From: Clitoria ternatea
Lineage: Eukaryota; Streptophyta; Magnoliopsida; Fabales; Fabaceae
DNA: 64,000 nucleotides
Direction of reading: 5' to 3'
Assembly: GCA_037962975.1 (NCBI GenBank)
Contig: CM075675.1
Coordinates: 45,120,501 to 45,184,500, forward strand
The notes beneath the pieces were generated by a model. That model had not been told where the DNA came from, ran no database searches, and was given only the letters and a program-made list of their open reading frames with translations. Position 1 is the first letter of the stretch. Each line of letters opens with the position of its first letter. Both the position numbers and the translations under genes were made by a program. This document shows, piece after piece, positions 23,682 to 36,306 of this stretch.

Positions 23682-23716
<35 letters not shown>
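23682..23716. repeat. (TA)n microsatellite
   Basis: An uninterrupted ATATAT run of about 33 bases. Similar shorter runs occur at about 27170-27189 and 31290-31312. Confidence 0.95.
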
Positions 23717-23717
<1 letters not shown>

Positions 23718-24286
23718 CCATCATCCCAATATTCAAACTCACATTATCTTGCATATATCATATTCCTAACTGTTGAAGAAAAATTATGGTAAATGTCGAA
23801 TCATTTAAATCAGAACTTCATGAGATTTGTTGATAATCAACATTGCGTATTCCAATTTAAATAGAGTAATATCATGTTATTATTTAATATGTGAGTTTAA
23901 GTGTTTCATGAAAACATAAGGATTTGTTACGAAAGATAAGGGGAGTACATATGCCAAAAGAATCTTTAAAAGTCTGGTCCTATCGATAAACCCTCAATGA
24001 TTCAAGGAAAGTCCTGAAGTTTGAAAATCACTCTCAAAGAAAAATATCTTTGTATCTGAATACCTTCCAAACCTAGCTCAGAATAGTTCATCTCATACTA
24101 TAAAGTCTGAACATATGATCATGTCTTTCTCAAAATAAAGGGGGCTCCTAGACGTATCAAAAGCGTCTAAATATATTGTGAATAATTGGATCCAGAATTA
24201 ACCTTAAAGGAAGTTCTTTTTCAAGTCTAGCTCAAGGATCTCAACAGTCAAAAAAACATTCTTGTAAGCACGCTCAAGCAAAGACC

Positions 24287-24295
24287 TATAAAAAG
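24287..24295 (+). promoter_or_regulatory. TATA box of the copia-like LTR
   Basis: TATAAAAAG in the context AAGACCTATAAAAAGAAG. It is the only good TATA box in this LTR-like stretch and would mark the U3/R border. Confidence 0.4.
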
Positions 24296-25254
24296 AAGAA
24301 CGACAAAGCAAGACAGTCTGTGCTTTATCCAATATAACGTCAAGTATCTCACCTGTATCTTATAGATTCAGAGATTCTCTGAATAAAAGCTTCCTCATTG
24401 GTGAAACTTACGCTACCTCTACCCTGCCTATAATCGTACACATCTCAAAGCTTTTTATTCTACAATTACGTGCTCAGAATGTCTCTCTCTGACAAACGAA
24501 AGCCTTTTGCCTGTTGTGTAACATCATTCTCCTCAAATATATCTTCTCTCAATAGACTTACATAAAAAAGTCTCTTTTTCTTAGGCTCTTTAGAACAATC
24601 CTCTATATATTGAATCAATCTCTTTAGAAGTTATGAGCTGAAATAGATCACAAGAGTAGACTCTAAACAAGAGAAAAAAATTACAGAGAGAGCATGAAAT
24701 CAAAGAAAGGGAGGTCCTGTTGAAGAACAAAAAGAAAGGGAAAATACACTAAGAAAAGTGTGGATGAAGAAGAAAAAGTATGAACGAGCACTAGATGTTC
24801 ATATACAAAAGTCCAAGAAAAAGAATGAAATGGCAATCTACTCACGAAGAAGATTTCAGACCAAAAAGAATTGTCATAAGACAATGAAAGCTCACTATGT
24901 GTATTCCTTCTCTCCCGAAAGCCATAACAACCAGAGATATGCAGCTAACTCATATCTCTATACTCTTCAAAGATCATTTCATCTCTAGTCATGCTTTCAG
25001 ACTCAATACCTCCTGTTATCTTGTTTTATATTACACAGGTACTGAGTCTAAAGAATGAATAAGTCCTTCTCTTTCTTCACGGACCAATTGTAGTTGATCA
25101 CTTAGCTTAGCTAAGTTAGAAGGCTTATTCATTCAAATTGAAATAATTCTTGCAATCCTCTGGTAGTACAGGTCTGGCATGCTACCGAACTTTGTTAGTG
25201 TGGGAAACAATGTTGGCCTGGAGAGGCTTTTGAAAGAATACTCGGGGTTTGGGC

Positions 25255-25600
25255 CAGGAGCGACTCATGAAAGAATACTTAGGTCTCCCCCAGGAGTGGG
25301 TGCTGTAAAAGAATACTCATAGGAATCTAGAGGGGTCTGGTGTGTCAAAGCATGTGTTGTGCTTAGACCAGGAGTGGTCGGAGTCAAGAATACTCAAGGC
25401 CAGGAGTGGCCAGTGTCAAGAATACTTGGAAGCATAGGGTGTGGTTAGGCTAGGAGTGGCCGGACTCAAAAATACTCAAAGACCAGGAGTGGTCAGACTC
25501 AAGAATACTCAGGGGCAAGGAGTGGCCGATGTCAAGAATACTTGAAGAATGGGTTTTGCTTAAGCCAAGAGTGGCTGGAGTCAATAGTACTCATAGGCTC
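25255..25600. repeat. Degenerate repeat with CCAGGAGTGG...AGAATACTC core
   Basis: Eight copies of a roughly 30-base core (CCAGGAGTGGCCGG-AGTCAAGAATACTC) at about 25257, 25296, 25364, 25399, 25448, 25483, 25515 and 25566, with short or long spacers. It lies inside the copia-like LTR. Confidence 0.85.
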
Positions 25601-25969
25601 GGTCTGGGCTGTTCATGTAAAATATTTTTACATAGTGGAAACCCTTCAGATTTGAAGGTATAGATGTAGTCTCCGAGTTAGAGGTGGACCAGTATAAATC
25701 TCTTGTGTATTGTCTCTTTCTCTCTTACTCTTTATTATCAAAAGTCTGGTGCATTATGAATGTTAAAATCGATAGTAAAAGTTTGGCTAAAATACGTTCA
25801 CTTAATCAAAGTAACACGCTCTCTGTCTCCCCAAAAGTCTGGTCCGCTGCATAACGCTTTAAACGTTTAAATATCACTTTTTGGTTTGAAAAAGTGAACA
25901 GACTTATTCAACCTCCCTTTTAAGTCTGTTCTCCGAACCAACACTAACATTTTACAATTTACATTTTCA

Positions 25970-28900
25970 CAGCACATATCACACTTCACATTATCATTCA
26001 ATTTTATGAATATATATTTATAACTAATTTTTGACATCTCCATAATTAATCTATTTTACATCAACTTAATATCAACCAACACATAGCTTTATAAATCATT
26101 AAACTTTTAATGGAATCTCACCATATTCACATATCTTACAATAATCATCATCATAATTAATTAATCATCAGTATATTAAAACATCCATACTTAAATATAA
26201 TAATAAAAATACAAGGAAAAATATTCCGCGGTTAATTTAATGCCAAATAATTGGAAAAATATCAAAATTACTCAAAAGGGGAAAAAACAACAGCCATACA
26301 GCATGCCAAACGTCCAAAACAGCCAACAACAAGAAAATATGAAAAACAGCAGCAGGGGTCTGACGCTACGCGTCAGCCCCATGCTCAGCGTTAGCTCTGT
26401 TTTTCACACCTGACGCTACGCGTTAGCATGACAGTAACAGCAATGCTGCTGTCATGAGTTTTAGGCCTCATAACCAACTTCTAACCTACCCAAATGGCCC
26501 GTTTTGAGCCCGATTGGCACGAAACTTTATAGGCCACATATTTTCCCTATTTCGGAACCGTTGGCACAATCCGTTCGCCAAAATTCCAACATATGCTCAA
26601 GTTATGCGGAAAAATGCGTTATGGTCATTTTAGTGCAATTAGGTGCATCAAACTTATCAAATTACCTTTAAACTAGGTAAGGCCTATATGCTCAACTCAT
26701 AAATGATATAGGGAACCTATTGATCCCTTTCGAGGGTCCAAAAACCCGTCGGATCCCGATTTCACCTTTTCGGTTCCTAAATTTCACATTATTCAACATT
26801 AATGCATTATGCTACTTTCTAATTCATCATCCTATAATTACAAAATTCATCACTATTTCCTCACCATGCACCTGTGCTTCCTAGTGAAACTATCCCATGG
26901 TATCTAGGTTTTATAAAAACATCACATATCACCGCCACTAGTTTAATTATGCATAAGTTCACTTTAAACCACTAATTGCCATTCAATTTTCATCAAGCTA
27001 GCACTCATTCACATTCTAATTCATGCACACACACAAGAACAATCCTGCCCACTTATTCAATGCAACAATTCCCAGGACATTAAATGTAATGCATCATAAA
27101 CACATGGATCCATCCATGGTTGTCTATACATAATCTTATTAATTGCAATTCCTGGATATCCAAACTCATATATATATATATATATATATGGTGGGACCAT
27201 CCATGGTCTCCACACTCCAATAACATCAAGTAAGCATCAAAATTCATCTCAACATCAAGTATATGCTCAAAAGGATTCTAAGCTTCCAATTGAAGCTATC
27301 AGTTATCTAATCCACTAAGCTTTCATCAATACATATACATATACATATACATATATCAAAACAGGTATGCACAAGAGCCGGCCAAGGCAACTACAAAATA
27401 GCTATGTGCATTATGTACAAAACATATATGCATAATGCTCCAAACTCAAGCTGAGTGATCTCTCATCAATCGCCACCGCGTCCTAAGTCCATAAATAGGG
27501 GTGAGCATCGTACATAATAAATGACAGTTATAGTTCTGATTCAATTATTCTATTCTCTATCATACAATGAGGTATAACAATCTACAAAGCATAAACTACC
27601 ATTTAACATTATCCCTTTTTCATCTCAATTCTTTATTATCATATTATTCTCAATGATATACATATGTGTACATACAATTCTCAATTCAATTGGATCCAAT
27701 TAATCATCATTAATCTTTGTGTTGAAAAACTTGCTCTTAGCCATATACTTAGCTCTCAGCTGATCCGACCGTTTTACTGGTACTACCCAAGAGGTTTGCC
27801 TTGAGTCCTACCCAAGGTCTTTCATATATACATATAGCATCTCATGCATTCAATATTGTCAATTTATCATTTCCAATTCTATGAATAAGCATCCCACGCT
27901 TTCTTTCCATATTCATATAAGCCTTTCATAGAATATATACATCATCGATTCAAATCATCTACTTCACAATTCAAGCATCTCATGATATATTTCAAACATA
28001 ACTATATTCTTTCAAGTATCTCATGCAAATTATCAAGTTTATATGAAAGGTAAACCACATAAGCATGTAGTCCATGAAGCACATAATTCATAATTCAATA
28101 CATTTATATACCTCGAATCCACCTATAACTATGCATTCAATTATGTAAAAACTCCCCTACCTCGAATAGAGAACCCTAGAAGCTCCAAGAGCTATCAAAC
28201 CTCACTAAACGCAAATTGTAGGTTCCGATCTCTAATATTCCAAATCAAACATCTTCCTAAAATTCATAATACTTAATTTTAACACCACAATCGATATCAA
28301 TATCGCTTACTAAGTTAGTGACCGTTAAATTAGAATCATTTCAGTAAGACATAACTTACCGAATCTAGACGTTGACTTCGGAACCCGCTTCCGAACCAAG
28401 CTTCAAGCTCTGAATCGCTCCGAAACTCTTCGAAGCTACCTTATTTCATTGAAACAACAATCATTAAGTTGCAATCTTATAGAATTATCAATTTAGAAGC
28501 TATTCTAACTCACTTTCCATGGAAGCTCAAGGTTCTTGAAGAAGCCTAAAGCTGTCCACCATTACCAATAGCTTCCTTTTGCTTCCAAATTCATAAAATT
28601 GCATGAATTAAAAGATAAAAACAATGATAAACCAAAACCCAAGGTAGGATTTCATCATCTTACCTCAAATTGGAGAATCCAAAGCTCTTTCCCTCTAAAA
28701 CCTTGGCTGCCCAACATGAAGGAGAAGAGAAAGTGCTTGACTTCCATTTCAATTTGATGAATTAGAGAAAAAAATGAAGAAGAAACAAGTTGGGGTTGCT
28801 AATTGGAAGAGATAAAGAAGTAGATGCAAGGTCTTTCACTCTATGATGCCAACGAAAAGTAAAAATGAGAAAGAGAGAAGATTTCCAATTTTTAATTAAC

Positions 28901-29027
28901 TTAGGGACGTGTTTGTCATTTCAGTAATTGTTCAAATTAATCATTTATTTTAATTAATTTCCCATTTTTATTTCATTTCTTTTTAATTCTTACTTTGTCA
29001 AATAAATCCTATTTTTAGGATGTTACA
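25970..29027 (-). mobile_element. LTR-like relic with GGATGTTACA right end
   Basis: The right edge reads TTTTTAGGATGTTACA (ends 29027); on the minus strand this is TGTAACATCC, the start of a class of large plant Ty3-type LTRs. Inside, on the minus strand, pieces echo the plus-oriented relic at 36307: TCGAGGTAGGGGAG, and TGACGCTACGCGTCA-type words at 26361-26430. No protein-coding region is visible. The left border is approximate and more than one relic may be merged here. Confidence 0.45.
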
Positions 29028-30209
29028 TATATTACTTCACATATTCATGAATATTGCTCAACATATTTAATTATCACTCCTCAAAATAATTGTTTGTTCT
29101 TTCTTTAATATTATCCTAGTTATAATTAATCTCCTCAGCCATTCCGCAAGCTTTACCTCATAATTATTCACATTGTGAACTTAATCTTTCCATCATTAAC
29201 TTAATTCTTCATTAATCCATTATCAATCAGTATATAATTATCCAAATTTATTTAATCAACCAGTGATGGCTATAATCTACCCTTTTCTCTATACGCTGAA
29301 TGACGTAAATAAGATTTCTATATTAACCTTAACCCAATACACCCCCTTACCTTGTTTCCACGCTTCTGGAACTTGTTTCTAAGGTCGGGTACGTCTAATA
29401 ATATCTAAAGTTTAGGAAATTCAAGAAAGAGATTAATGTTTCAACCTTCAAAATCGAAACCCTGCTATACTGAAACAAGTCTAAATATCGTGGTTATTTT
29501 TGGTCTCATTTTCAAGCTCCTTTTTGATCAACATCTTAATGGGACGTGGTTTGAAACCTACGTTGAATGGAATTACAAACTGTTAGCGTATTTGCTATCC
29601 TTGAGCTATAAGAAATCTTCTAATCGGTTTAGTTTCTTGACATTCATATGAAATACCCAAGCTCTTAGAAATTTGGAAGGAGGAAAACTCAACCAAAACT
29701 TAAAATTGAAGCTAGCATTAGACCTACCTTGGTTCCACAGTTCCAATGGACAATCAATTTTGGATTTCTCCCACAATGAAGCTTCTATTCAAGCCATTAA
29801 TGTCACGAGCATTGAAGATGGTGGAGGTTTTGTTTCTGTTTCATTTTCACACATGAGTTTAGAGAAGAAAGAAGGAATTGAATTTGTTTTAGGTACAAAG
29901 GAAAATCGGTCTTTTTACCATTTCTTTTCCATTTTTTCCTTTTCCTTTTCCTTTTCTTTTTCTTTTTCTTTTCTTTTATTTAACTTAAATATAATAAAAA
30001 TTCATTTTTACCTCATGGTAAATTATATTTTACCACCACAATTTAATTCAACTTTAATTTCATAATTAAATTACCAAAATTTAATTATTTGGATTTTTAT
30101 CAATTTATTAACAACTCCAAATTAATCCAATTTAATATTGAATATAATTAATTAATTTTATGTGAAATATTAATTTTAAAATTTAAATTTTTATACCCAG
30201 GATGTTACA
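29028..30209 (-). mobile_element. Second LTR-like relic ending GGATGTTACA
   Basis: The right edge is CCCAGGATGTTACA, ending at 30209. It contains short CT-rich tracts (TTTTCCTTTTCC, 29935-29975) and AT-rich DNA. The open frame at 29673-30065 is mostly low-complexity phenylalanine/serine and I do not take it as a gene. The relic may be the outer part of an older LTR interrupted by the neighbour to the left. Confidence 0.4.
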
Positions 30210-30259
30210 ATTAGCTGTTAGTTCACCTTAAAAAAGCATCACCTGATAACAAACTTGGG

Positions 30260-30499
30260 ATGGTTAGTAGATCAATGTTCATCACTTTTGTTATCACTCC
30301 TAAGACGTTGTTGATGGCATCCACTAGGCATGCCGGGGAAGATTTTGGTGAGATCATTTACAAGAAAGTTAAATTAAGTAGGAATAAGTGTAGGAGGGTG
30401 ACAACTAAGGTTTTATTAGAATGGTTTGTGTTTATTTGCATTGCGGGTAGCTTGCTAGCTGATTTAACTATTGAGAAACTGAAAAGGATTAAGATTTAG
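30260..30499 (+). pseudogene. Fragment of a mechanosensitive channel (MscS-like, MSL10-type) gene
   Basis: The 79-residue frame contains TPKTLLMAS, then EIIYKKVKLSRNKCRRVTTK, then a membrane segment VLLEWFVFICIAGSLLADLT, then IEKLKRIKI and a stop. This order (TPKT-linker, YKKVKL, then a first transmembrane helix ending in SLT-x-KL) is what I recall from the region before and including the first membrane helix of plant MSL proteins. The stop (TAG) stands where that family has tryptophan, and no later exon follows. It is therefore a short relic, perhaps carried here by a transposon. The assignment rests on remembered family pattern only. Confidence 0.5.
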
Positions 30500-31311
30500 G
30501 GTGTGGTGTTAAGCCCTGAAAGAACATATAAGGTTTTTTGGACCATTCAAATATTTTGATTATGATAAAAAATATATTACATTATTTAATATACTAATAT
30601 TTTAAGGCTGTCTAAGGCCCACAAGTCAAGGAACAAGAAATTTTGAGTAACTATTTAAAAGCTTACAAAACTTAAATGTGCTTAGAGTTAGAATTTGAAC
30701 TCAAAATCACAAGCTTGGTATGCCCATACTTATCCACCACGACAAATAAGTTTTACTCATGGTATGAGAAATTTATTTTCCTTTTATTTATGTTTAAATG
30801 AGCCAATGCCATAAACTAATTTTGTATTAAGCATTTTAAAATAGAGAATCAACAAAGAACATATATTATTCAGAAATTATGAGAATTGTCTTTGTTAGGG
30901 TTCTTCTTTGGACAAAACTGATCTTATTAAGAATTGTTCAATTCTCGTGACAATCTCAAGGTTTGTTAGATTCTCAGGTTTGTGGCGCCTTTCATTTTCC
31001 TTTTTGTGTTTTATAGGTTAGGTTGTGTGTTCTCTAACTTTTGATTTTAGGTTAAATTTCTATTTAATTTTACTATGATTTGGGGTTTTATGAATTCAAT
31101 ATTTTATATATCCTAAAAATCCTAAGGGTCTCATCATTTAATACCAAAATTAATCTCTAGGAGTCACATTGTTTACCATAACTATTAGTGTTCCCGGTGC
31201 CATTTGTTTTGACACATAGTGGTTTATGTTTTTCTTTCGTTTATAATTTAAGTACTATTCCTATTCACGATTTCTACATTGTTTATGTGTTATATATATA
31301 TATATATATAG
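30500..31311. other. AT-rich intergenic DNA, no gene seen
   Basis: No coding sequence or clear repeat ends. A (TA)n run closes the stretch at about 31290-31312, next to the MITE-like element. Confidence 0.45.
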
Positions 31312-31996
31312 GGATAAAAATAGGTTAGATCATTTATCAGGGCCTGTGGCCTGACCTGTTTGATGCCTATATAAGTCAGGTTTGTCAGGCTAGAAAACTA
31401 GACTTAGGCTTTTGAAAGTCTTTTTAAGTAAACAAGCTAGACCATAGCCTTTGAAGCCTAAAAGGTCGGTCCATCGAATTGGCCTAACTACTAATTATAT
31501 ATATATAATAAAATAATATATATATATATTACATATTTATATAATATAAATTAATATTACAGTTATAATAATTTTTTATAATATAAAATTTTAATTTATA
31601 ATTGTTTGGATTAATTATGGTAATTATTTTGGATTTGATTACCTTTGATTTGTATGAGAAGTTATATTTGTCTTGCTGAATTTAAAATCAAGTGCATTTG
31701 ACTCATTTATATTAATAGGCTCATTTATAATGATAAGCCCGTTTACACTGATAGGCCCGTCAACTTATATAGTTTGGTAGGCTTTTTAGGTGGTTGTTGA
31801 CATTTTGAAAGCCTAATTGTAAATAATCCGTTTGAATAGACTTTTAAACGGGTCAGGCCATCAAACTAGTTAGGTCAGTCGTTAAAAAAAGCCCTATGAC
31901 GGGCTAATAGGCCAGGCTCAGGCCTTGACAATTGAAAATAGGTCAGACTTAGGCCTTTTAAAGCTTGGCTTGACTTGACCCATTTCCATCCTTAAT
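31312..31996. mobile_element. MITE-like element with hAT-style ends
   Basis: The left end AGGGATAAAAATAGGTT and the right end CCCATTTCCATCCTTA (reverse complement TAAGGATGGAAATGGG) are imperfect inverted repeats of the 'AGGGATGGAAATGGG' type seen in non-autonomous hAT elements. The inside is rich in GGCCTGACC, AGGCC and TAGGCTT words in both orientations and encodes nothing. No clear 8-bp target duplication was found. Confidence 0.5.
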
Positions 31997-32940
31997 GAAT
32001 TGTATTACATTTTCACGTTTCACGATGCTCTACTATTACTATTTATCCCATTGTAGTTTTTGAAGAGCAAAAAAAAGGAAAGGGAAGTGTTGAACGAAAA
32101 AATAATAAGGTTGTACTTTAGATATATATATATATATAATAGTGCTATTGTATATATAAAATAGTGCACCTTACAAAAAAATATGAAGTTGAAAAAATCC
32201 ATTTGATGTTTTTGCTCCTTGTGTCTTATTTTTTTGTTGGTTTTTAAATTGCTATATATGTTGTTTACTAATTTTAGTTCTTATTCCTTGTTCTAATATT
32301 GTATGTCTTGTTCTTATCCTAGTGGTATTGTGTTGTGTTTTTTTAATTAGTGAAATTGTTCTTTACTACTTGTATGAGTTATTTCTATTGGAGGCTTTTA
32401 TTATTGTCACATTTATTTTAAATTCTTGAGAAAAAAATTTCATCTTTATAAGAACTTTAAGTTGAGTTTTGAGTGAACATTCTATTCTCTCCTTTGTGTG
32501 ATGAGATTTCTTGGTTCTTGAGTAAAAAGCTAAGTTTGATCTTAATTATCAAGACAACTTATCTTGTGGCAATCTAAACCGATCTTATCAAGCTTATTTA
32601 TTGTGATCAACCCATGACTTATCATTCATCTGCTTATCTATTTCTTAAGTGTGACTTCAATATCCTTCTTTAAACCCCTTACCCCCAAAAATATCGTTCT
32701 CTCATATTAAATTTCAAGGCGATCCTCTTCCATTGGCTTCACTATCTATCCAATCAAATAGCTTCAAAAGGACCACCTAAACAAAGTGAGTGTCTATCCT
32801 ATGTATCAACATAGAAAGTCAAACAACCAAGATACTCACATACTAACAAAGACCAAACAAACTTTTCAAATTACCCTAACAACTTTGTACAGATATTAAG
32901 TCATCATTGGATAAAAGACTCTTTGTCTCACAACATCTAT
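31997..32940. other. AT-rich intergenic DNA, no gene seen
   Basis: No gene or repeat with definable ends was recognised. Confidence 0.4.
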
Positions 32941-33300
32941 CTCAAAGAAACTGAAGTTGCATATGTAAGTATGCAAAGTAGTTTTGATGAATGACAAAGT
33001 ATTCATGATGACGATGGAATGGCAAAGGTTCAGAAACAAGAAGGTTCAAGCACAAAGACAATGGCTAAGAACAAAGAGATGAAGATGCCTAACAAAGAGT
33101 TAAAGAAACATGAGCTATGGAAGACAAGGTTGATGACATGAACTAAATCATGAAGAACAAGCTCATAAGTTGAAGAAGAATCAAGGAAACAAGGCATGAG
33201 GATCAAAGGAATAAGCCATGGGTCAATACATATCAAGAACATATCAAAGACCTTGAAGAATTGTATCAGGTACATGTCCTAATCAATTACCACACTGGAA

Positions 33301-33655
33301 TAATCGATTACCATAACTCTGTTTATGGTACAATCGATTACAATAAGAAGGACAATCGATTACAAGGTTTCTGGAATATATCTAATCGATTACAAGGAAG
33401 AATCTAATCGATTACTGAGCTTCTGTTTTGTCCATAATCGATTGCACAAGTACCTAATCGATTACCATGCTGCGAGACACAATTGAGAGCATCAGGTATC
33501 ATCCAATAATCGATTACAAGGAAAGGCATAATCGATTAGAAGGGTTCTGTTTCATATCTAATCGATTACAGTAGAAAGGCTAATCGATTACCTGCTGCAT
33601 AATACTGAAGATTTCAAAAGCTAATCGATTACAGCTCGAAGGCTAATCGATTACC
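33301..33655. repeat. 13 copies of the palindrome AATCGATT in 355 bp
   Basis: AATCGATT, mostly within TAATCGATTAC, occurs 13 times between about 33303 and 33653, about 14-49 bp apart. It lies upstream of the LTR TATA box at 33782, so it occupies the U3 enhancer position. Flanking bases vary, so the palindrome itself appears to be the conserved unit. Confidence 0.9.
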
Positions 33656-33781
33656 ATAGTGTCAGAATGTGGGAAAATGCTTTTAAGTGGAACTCCAGCT
33701 CATTTCTTCACTCCCACTTTATGCCCATGCTAAGGTATCCGTTGGAGAAAATGTGCAACGGCTGGAAACCCTAAAAATGGC

Positions 33782-33789
33782 TATAAATG
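33782..33789 (+). promoter_or_regulatory. TATA box of the SIRE-like LTR
   Basis: TATAAATG in the context GGCTATAAATGAAGC, just downstream of the AATCGATT cluster. It would set the U3/R border. Confidence 0.5.
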
Positions 33790-34850
33790 AAGCATGGATT
33801 CAAGCAAGAGGAGAGAACACAAGAGGGGAGACCAAGGCACAACACAAGGCAACAAACATTTCTCTTCTTAAGGTCTTTTTACTAGATTTCTCTTGTATAT
33901 TCTGCAACTGTTGTTTCTTAACTTGCATATTGCTTAAGAGTTGTTAGATTGTGAGTTTTAATTTGCATATCCTCTCTTGTTGAGAGTTAGAATTTGTGAG
34001 AGCCTTTATTTGTGTATCTACTTTATTGAGAGAGTTAATTGCTTGTAAACCAAACACCAAAACACCAAGGTTTTTCACTCTAGGTTGAGTGGTCACAAAG
34101 GTTGGGGTTCAACCTTTGGGTATTGAGAGATTGTGAGATTGGGTGGGTTGCCCTTTGCTTGTGAGGATTAAGTTCTTGAGTGTGGGACACTAGGAAGCTG
34201 CAATTGCTCAAAGCTTGTATCTCAAATCTTCAATAGTGGAATCCTTCAAGTGGGTTGCTTGAAGGCGAGACGTACACCGGGTTGGTGGAACTCGTTAAAT
34301 TTGGTTTGCATTTCTCTCTACCTTGAACTCTTTATACAACTGTGCATATAAACTGTTTGTTGAAATGCTTGAGCTGAATGTGTGAATCAAAGTTGTTGCT
34401 CAAGTAGAAAACTAACTCTGCATGCCAAGTGTTTGATAATTTGCTTGAATCAATATTTGGTGAAGTTCTTCAAAACTGGAAATTACTATAACTTACCAAA
34501 TATCTAATACATTATTTCCTATTAAGTCTTGTGTGATACTTACTTGATTGCTATTACTTCTCACATTCACAAGGTGTTTGATAACTTGAATGAGCTGAAT
34601 CTTTATAGGAAACATCACATTATTGACAAATAAATCTATGCACTCCAACTGTTTGATAAATTGTTTAAACCAATAACTTACCTTGTTTATCACAATTATA
34701 GCTAAATATTGTCATTGCACATCAAGTGTGTCATAGTGTGATATGTGCATAAAAGTTGTTGTCTCTTCATCATTGCATCATTTGTATATTACTAACCATT
34801 TCCAAGGGGATTCCGCGCGAAAATTTAAAACACTCAATTCACCCCCCCTC

Positions 34851-36306
34851 TTGAGCGTTGAGGCCTTGGCTAACAGAAACCCTATATACAAAGGAAGCTC
34901 CTTCAGGAATGCAAAGTGCCCCAACCATCACCATTCAAGAATACATTATACAAGTTGTGTAGTATCTTATAAAAATAACTTAAGAGCTTTACTTGTTTTA
35001 TATTATGAACAATCAGTTCGGCTTTATAAGCTCAATCACACTCCTAAGGTATTTGCTAAAGACTTAACACTTTCCTCTCGGTCAGTATTAACGTATTTAA
35101 CTATTAGAGAATGTCATCCAATCCTAAGTTAAACCCATTAACGATTCATGAAAATCCCTTTTGCTTCAATTCATTAAACGGTTTGGATTACTCTCGTCTA
35201 ACCTTAGGTTCAATTAAATAGGTTTCAAATATTAAAAGATCTCTTAATCATTCCTAACTATTTAAGATCACCTAGGATTATTTCTAATTCACAAGGCGTT
35301 ATAGAGAATCAATTGAATTGAATAAAAGACAGAAATTTATTAACACCGAAAATCAAAGCAAAACCATACATAGAGCCGTCACACCTCCTTCATCCCAAGA
35401 AAAAAGGGTTTAGTTACTCATGAATTCAAAGTATCCTAAAGAAGGGTTCAAGAAAGGAAAAAGAATGAAAAGCATTACACTCAAGAATTATAAATCCTAA
35501 TCAAATACTAATTTGCTTTCATGAATCTTCTCTGATTGATTCTTGTTCTTCAGCGTTATTCTTATTTCTTTCTTCCAAGATCCTCTCCTTCAGCTGTCAT
35601 AGAGTTTAGAAAAGATCCCAGATAGATCAAAGATGCCTTCCCTTAGAGCTAGGGTTGTGTATTTAAGATTTTTACGCAGCTCGAACCACGACCGTGGCAA
35701 GAAACATGACCAAGACATGGTTCTCTCTTAAAGGCCCAAATCCAAGCATAACGTAGGTAGTACAAAGCACAACCTAACAGTGTTTCTTGCCATAACTGTG
35801 GTTCTCTCTAGAGGGTTTATCTTTTTTATTTTGAGTCCCTGCTTCAAGTCATGCACTCCTAGAACCTCGAACTTGTCTTTAATTGGTCTGGTACAATGCA
35901 AAACCTGTGAAACAAGAATACCCAAGTAGCACATGCAGAAAGGAAATAAATGATCTAGGATGAAGGGGAAAATGCAATGCAATATACTTTAAAAACCTAA
36001 GGAAATAACCCTAAATAAAGAACTCTAAGACACTTATTAATAAAAATAACGCAACCATTTTTCTAGTCTCTAAATTGTTTTCACAAAAATTGTTATAGGG
36101 GAATGTCATCCATCGTCAATTGGCAACTAATTTAAGAAAAGAAATTAACTTCATTGTCTTTCAATGGTGTGCCTAGTCCATCTACCTTTAATATCGTCGG
36201 CAAAATTTTGTATTGGCAAACCATAATCAGTCATTAACACCCTTGCTAATTCATGCTACTTTTGGCAATGGTGTGGTGTCATCGCTAAAAAAATATGGTC
36301 AGGAGC
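34851..36306. other. Repeat-like DNA, not assigned, no gene seen
   Basis: Broken frames only. 35300-36000 has the look of a retroelement untranslated region (TGTATTTAAGATTTTTACGCAG on +), but no ends could be placed. 36100-36300 holds CGTCAATTGGCAAC, TCGTCGGCAAAATT and CATCGCTAAAAA words that might be a decayed subterminal region of the outer CACTA element. Confidence 0.3.

Larger units (their letters stand above)
21700..23880 (-). other. AT-rich transposon relic, no gene seen
   Basis: Words such as CACTCCCCCTCTTTCTGTAG (minus strand, about 22685-22705) resemble the TACTCACCC...TTTTGCAG region of the LTR-like relic at 36307 in the opposite orientation. At 23260-23420 the minus strand reads like the 'ggtccaggtagagacc' part of that relic. 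I therefore take it as an old minus-strand LTR-type relic, with boundaries unresolved. Confidence 0.35.
23880..25960 (+). mobile_element. Copia-like LTR, probably solo
   Basis: No coding sequence. A U3-like part leads to a TATA box (TATAAAAAG at 24287), then a long repeat-bearing middle. It ends TTATTCAACCTCCCTTTTAAG...CCGAACCAACA, a form common at the 3' end of large legume copia LTRs. AAAGTCTGGTCC recurs near both sides. The start and the target duplication could not be fixed, so the borders are approximate. No gag or pol adjoins it. Confidence 0.45.
32940..34850 (+). mobile_element. Large copia (SIRE/Maximus-like) LTR, probably solo
   Basis: The stretch opens near AGTTTTGATGAATGACAAAG, a typical start region of large legume copia LTRs. 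It contains an amplified AATCGATT motif and a TATA box (TATAAATG at 33782). It ends CAATTCACCCCCCCTCTTGAG, a hallmark of the 3' end of this LTR type. No internal gag-pol lies on either side, so it is probably a solo LTR. Exact ends and target duplication were not determined. The frame at 33687-33947 spans the promoter and is not a gene. Confidence 0.55.

Noticed and set aside
29673..30065. 130-residue plus-strand frame
   Set aside because: The C-terminal half is low-complexity from a TTTTCC run, the N-terminal half matches nothing recognised, and it lies in an LTR-like relic.
33687..33947. 86-residue frame with a hydrophobic end
   Set aside because: It spans the TATA box and leader of the SIRE-like LTR; more likely untranslated retroelement RNA.
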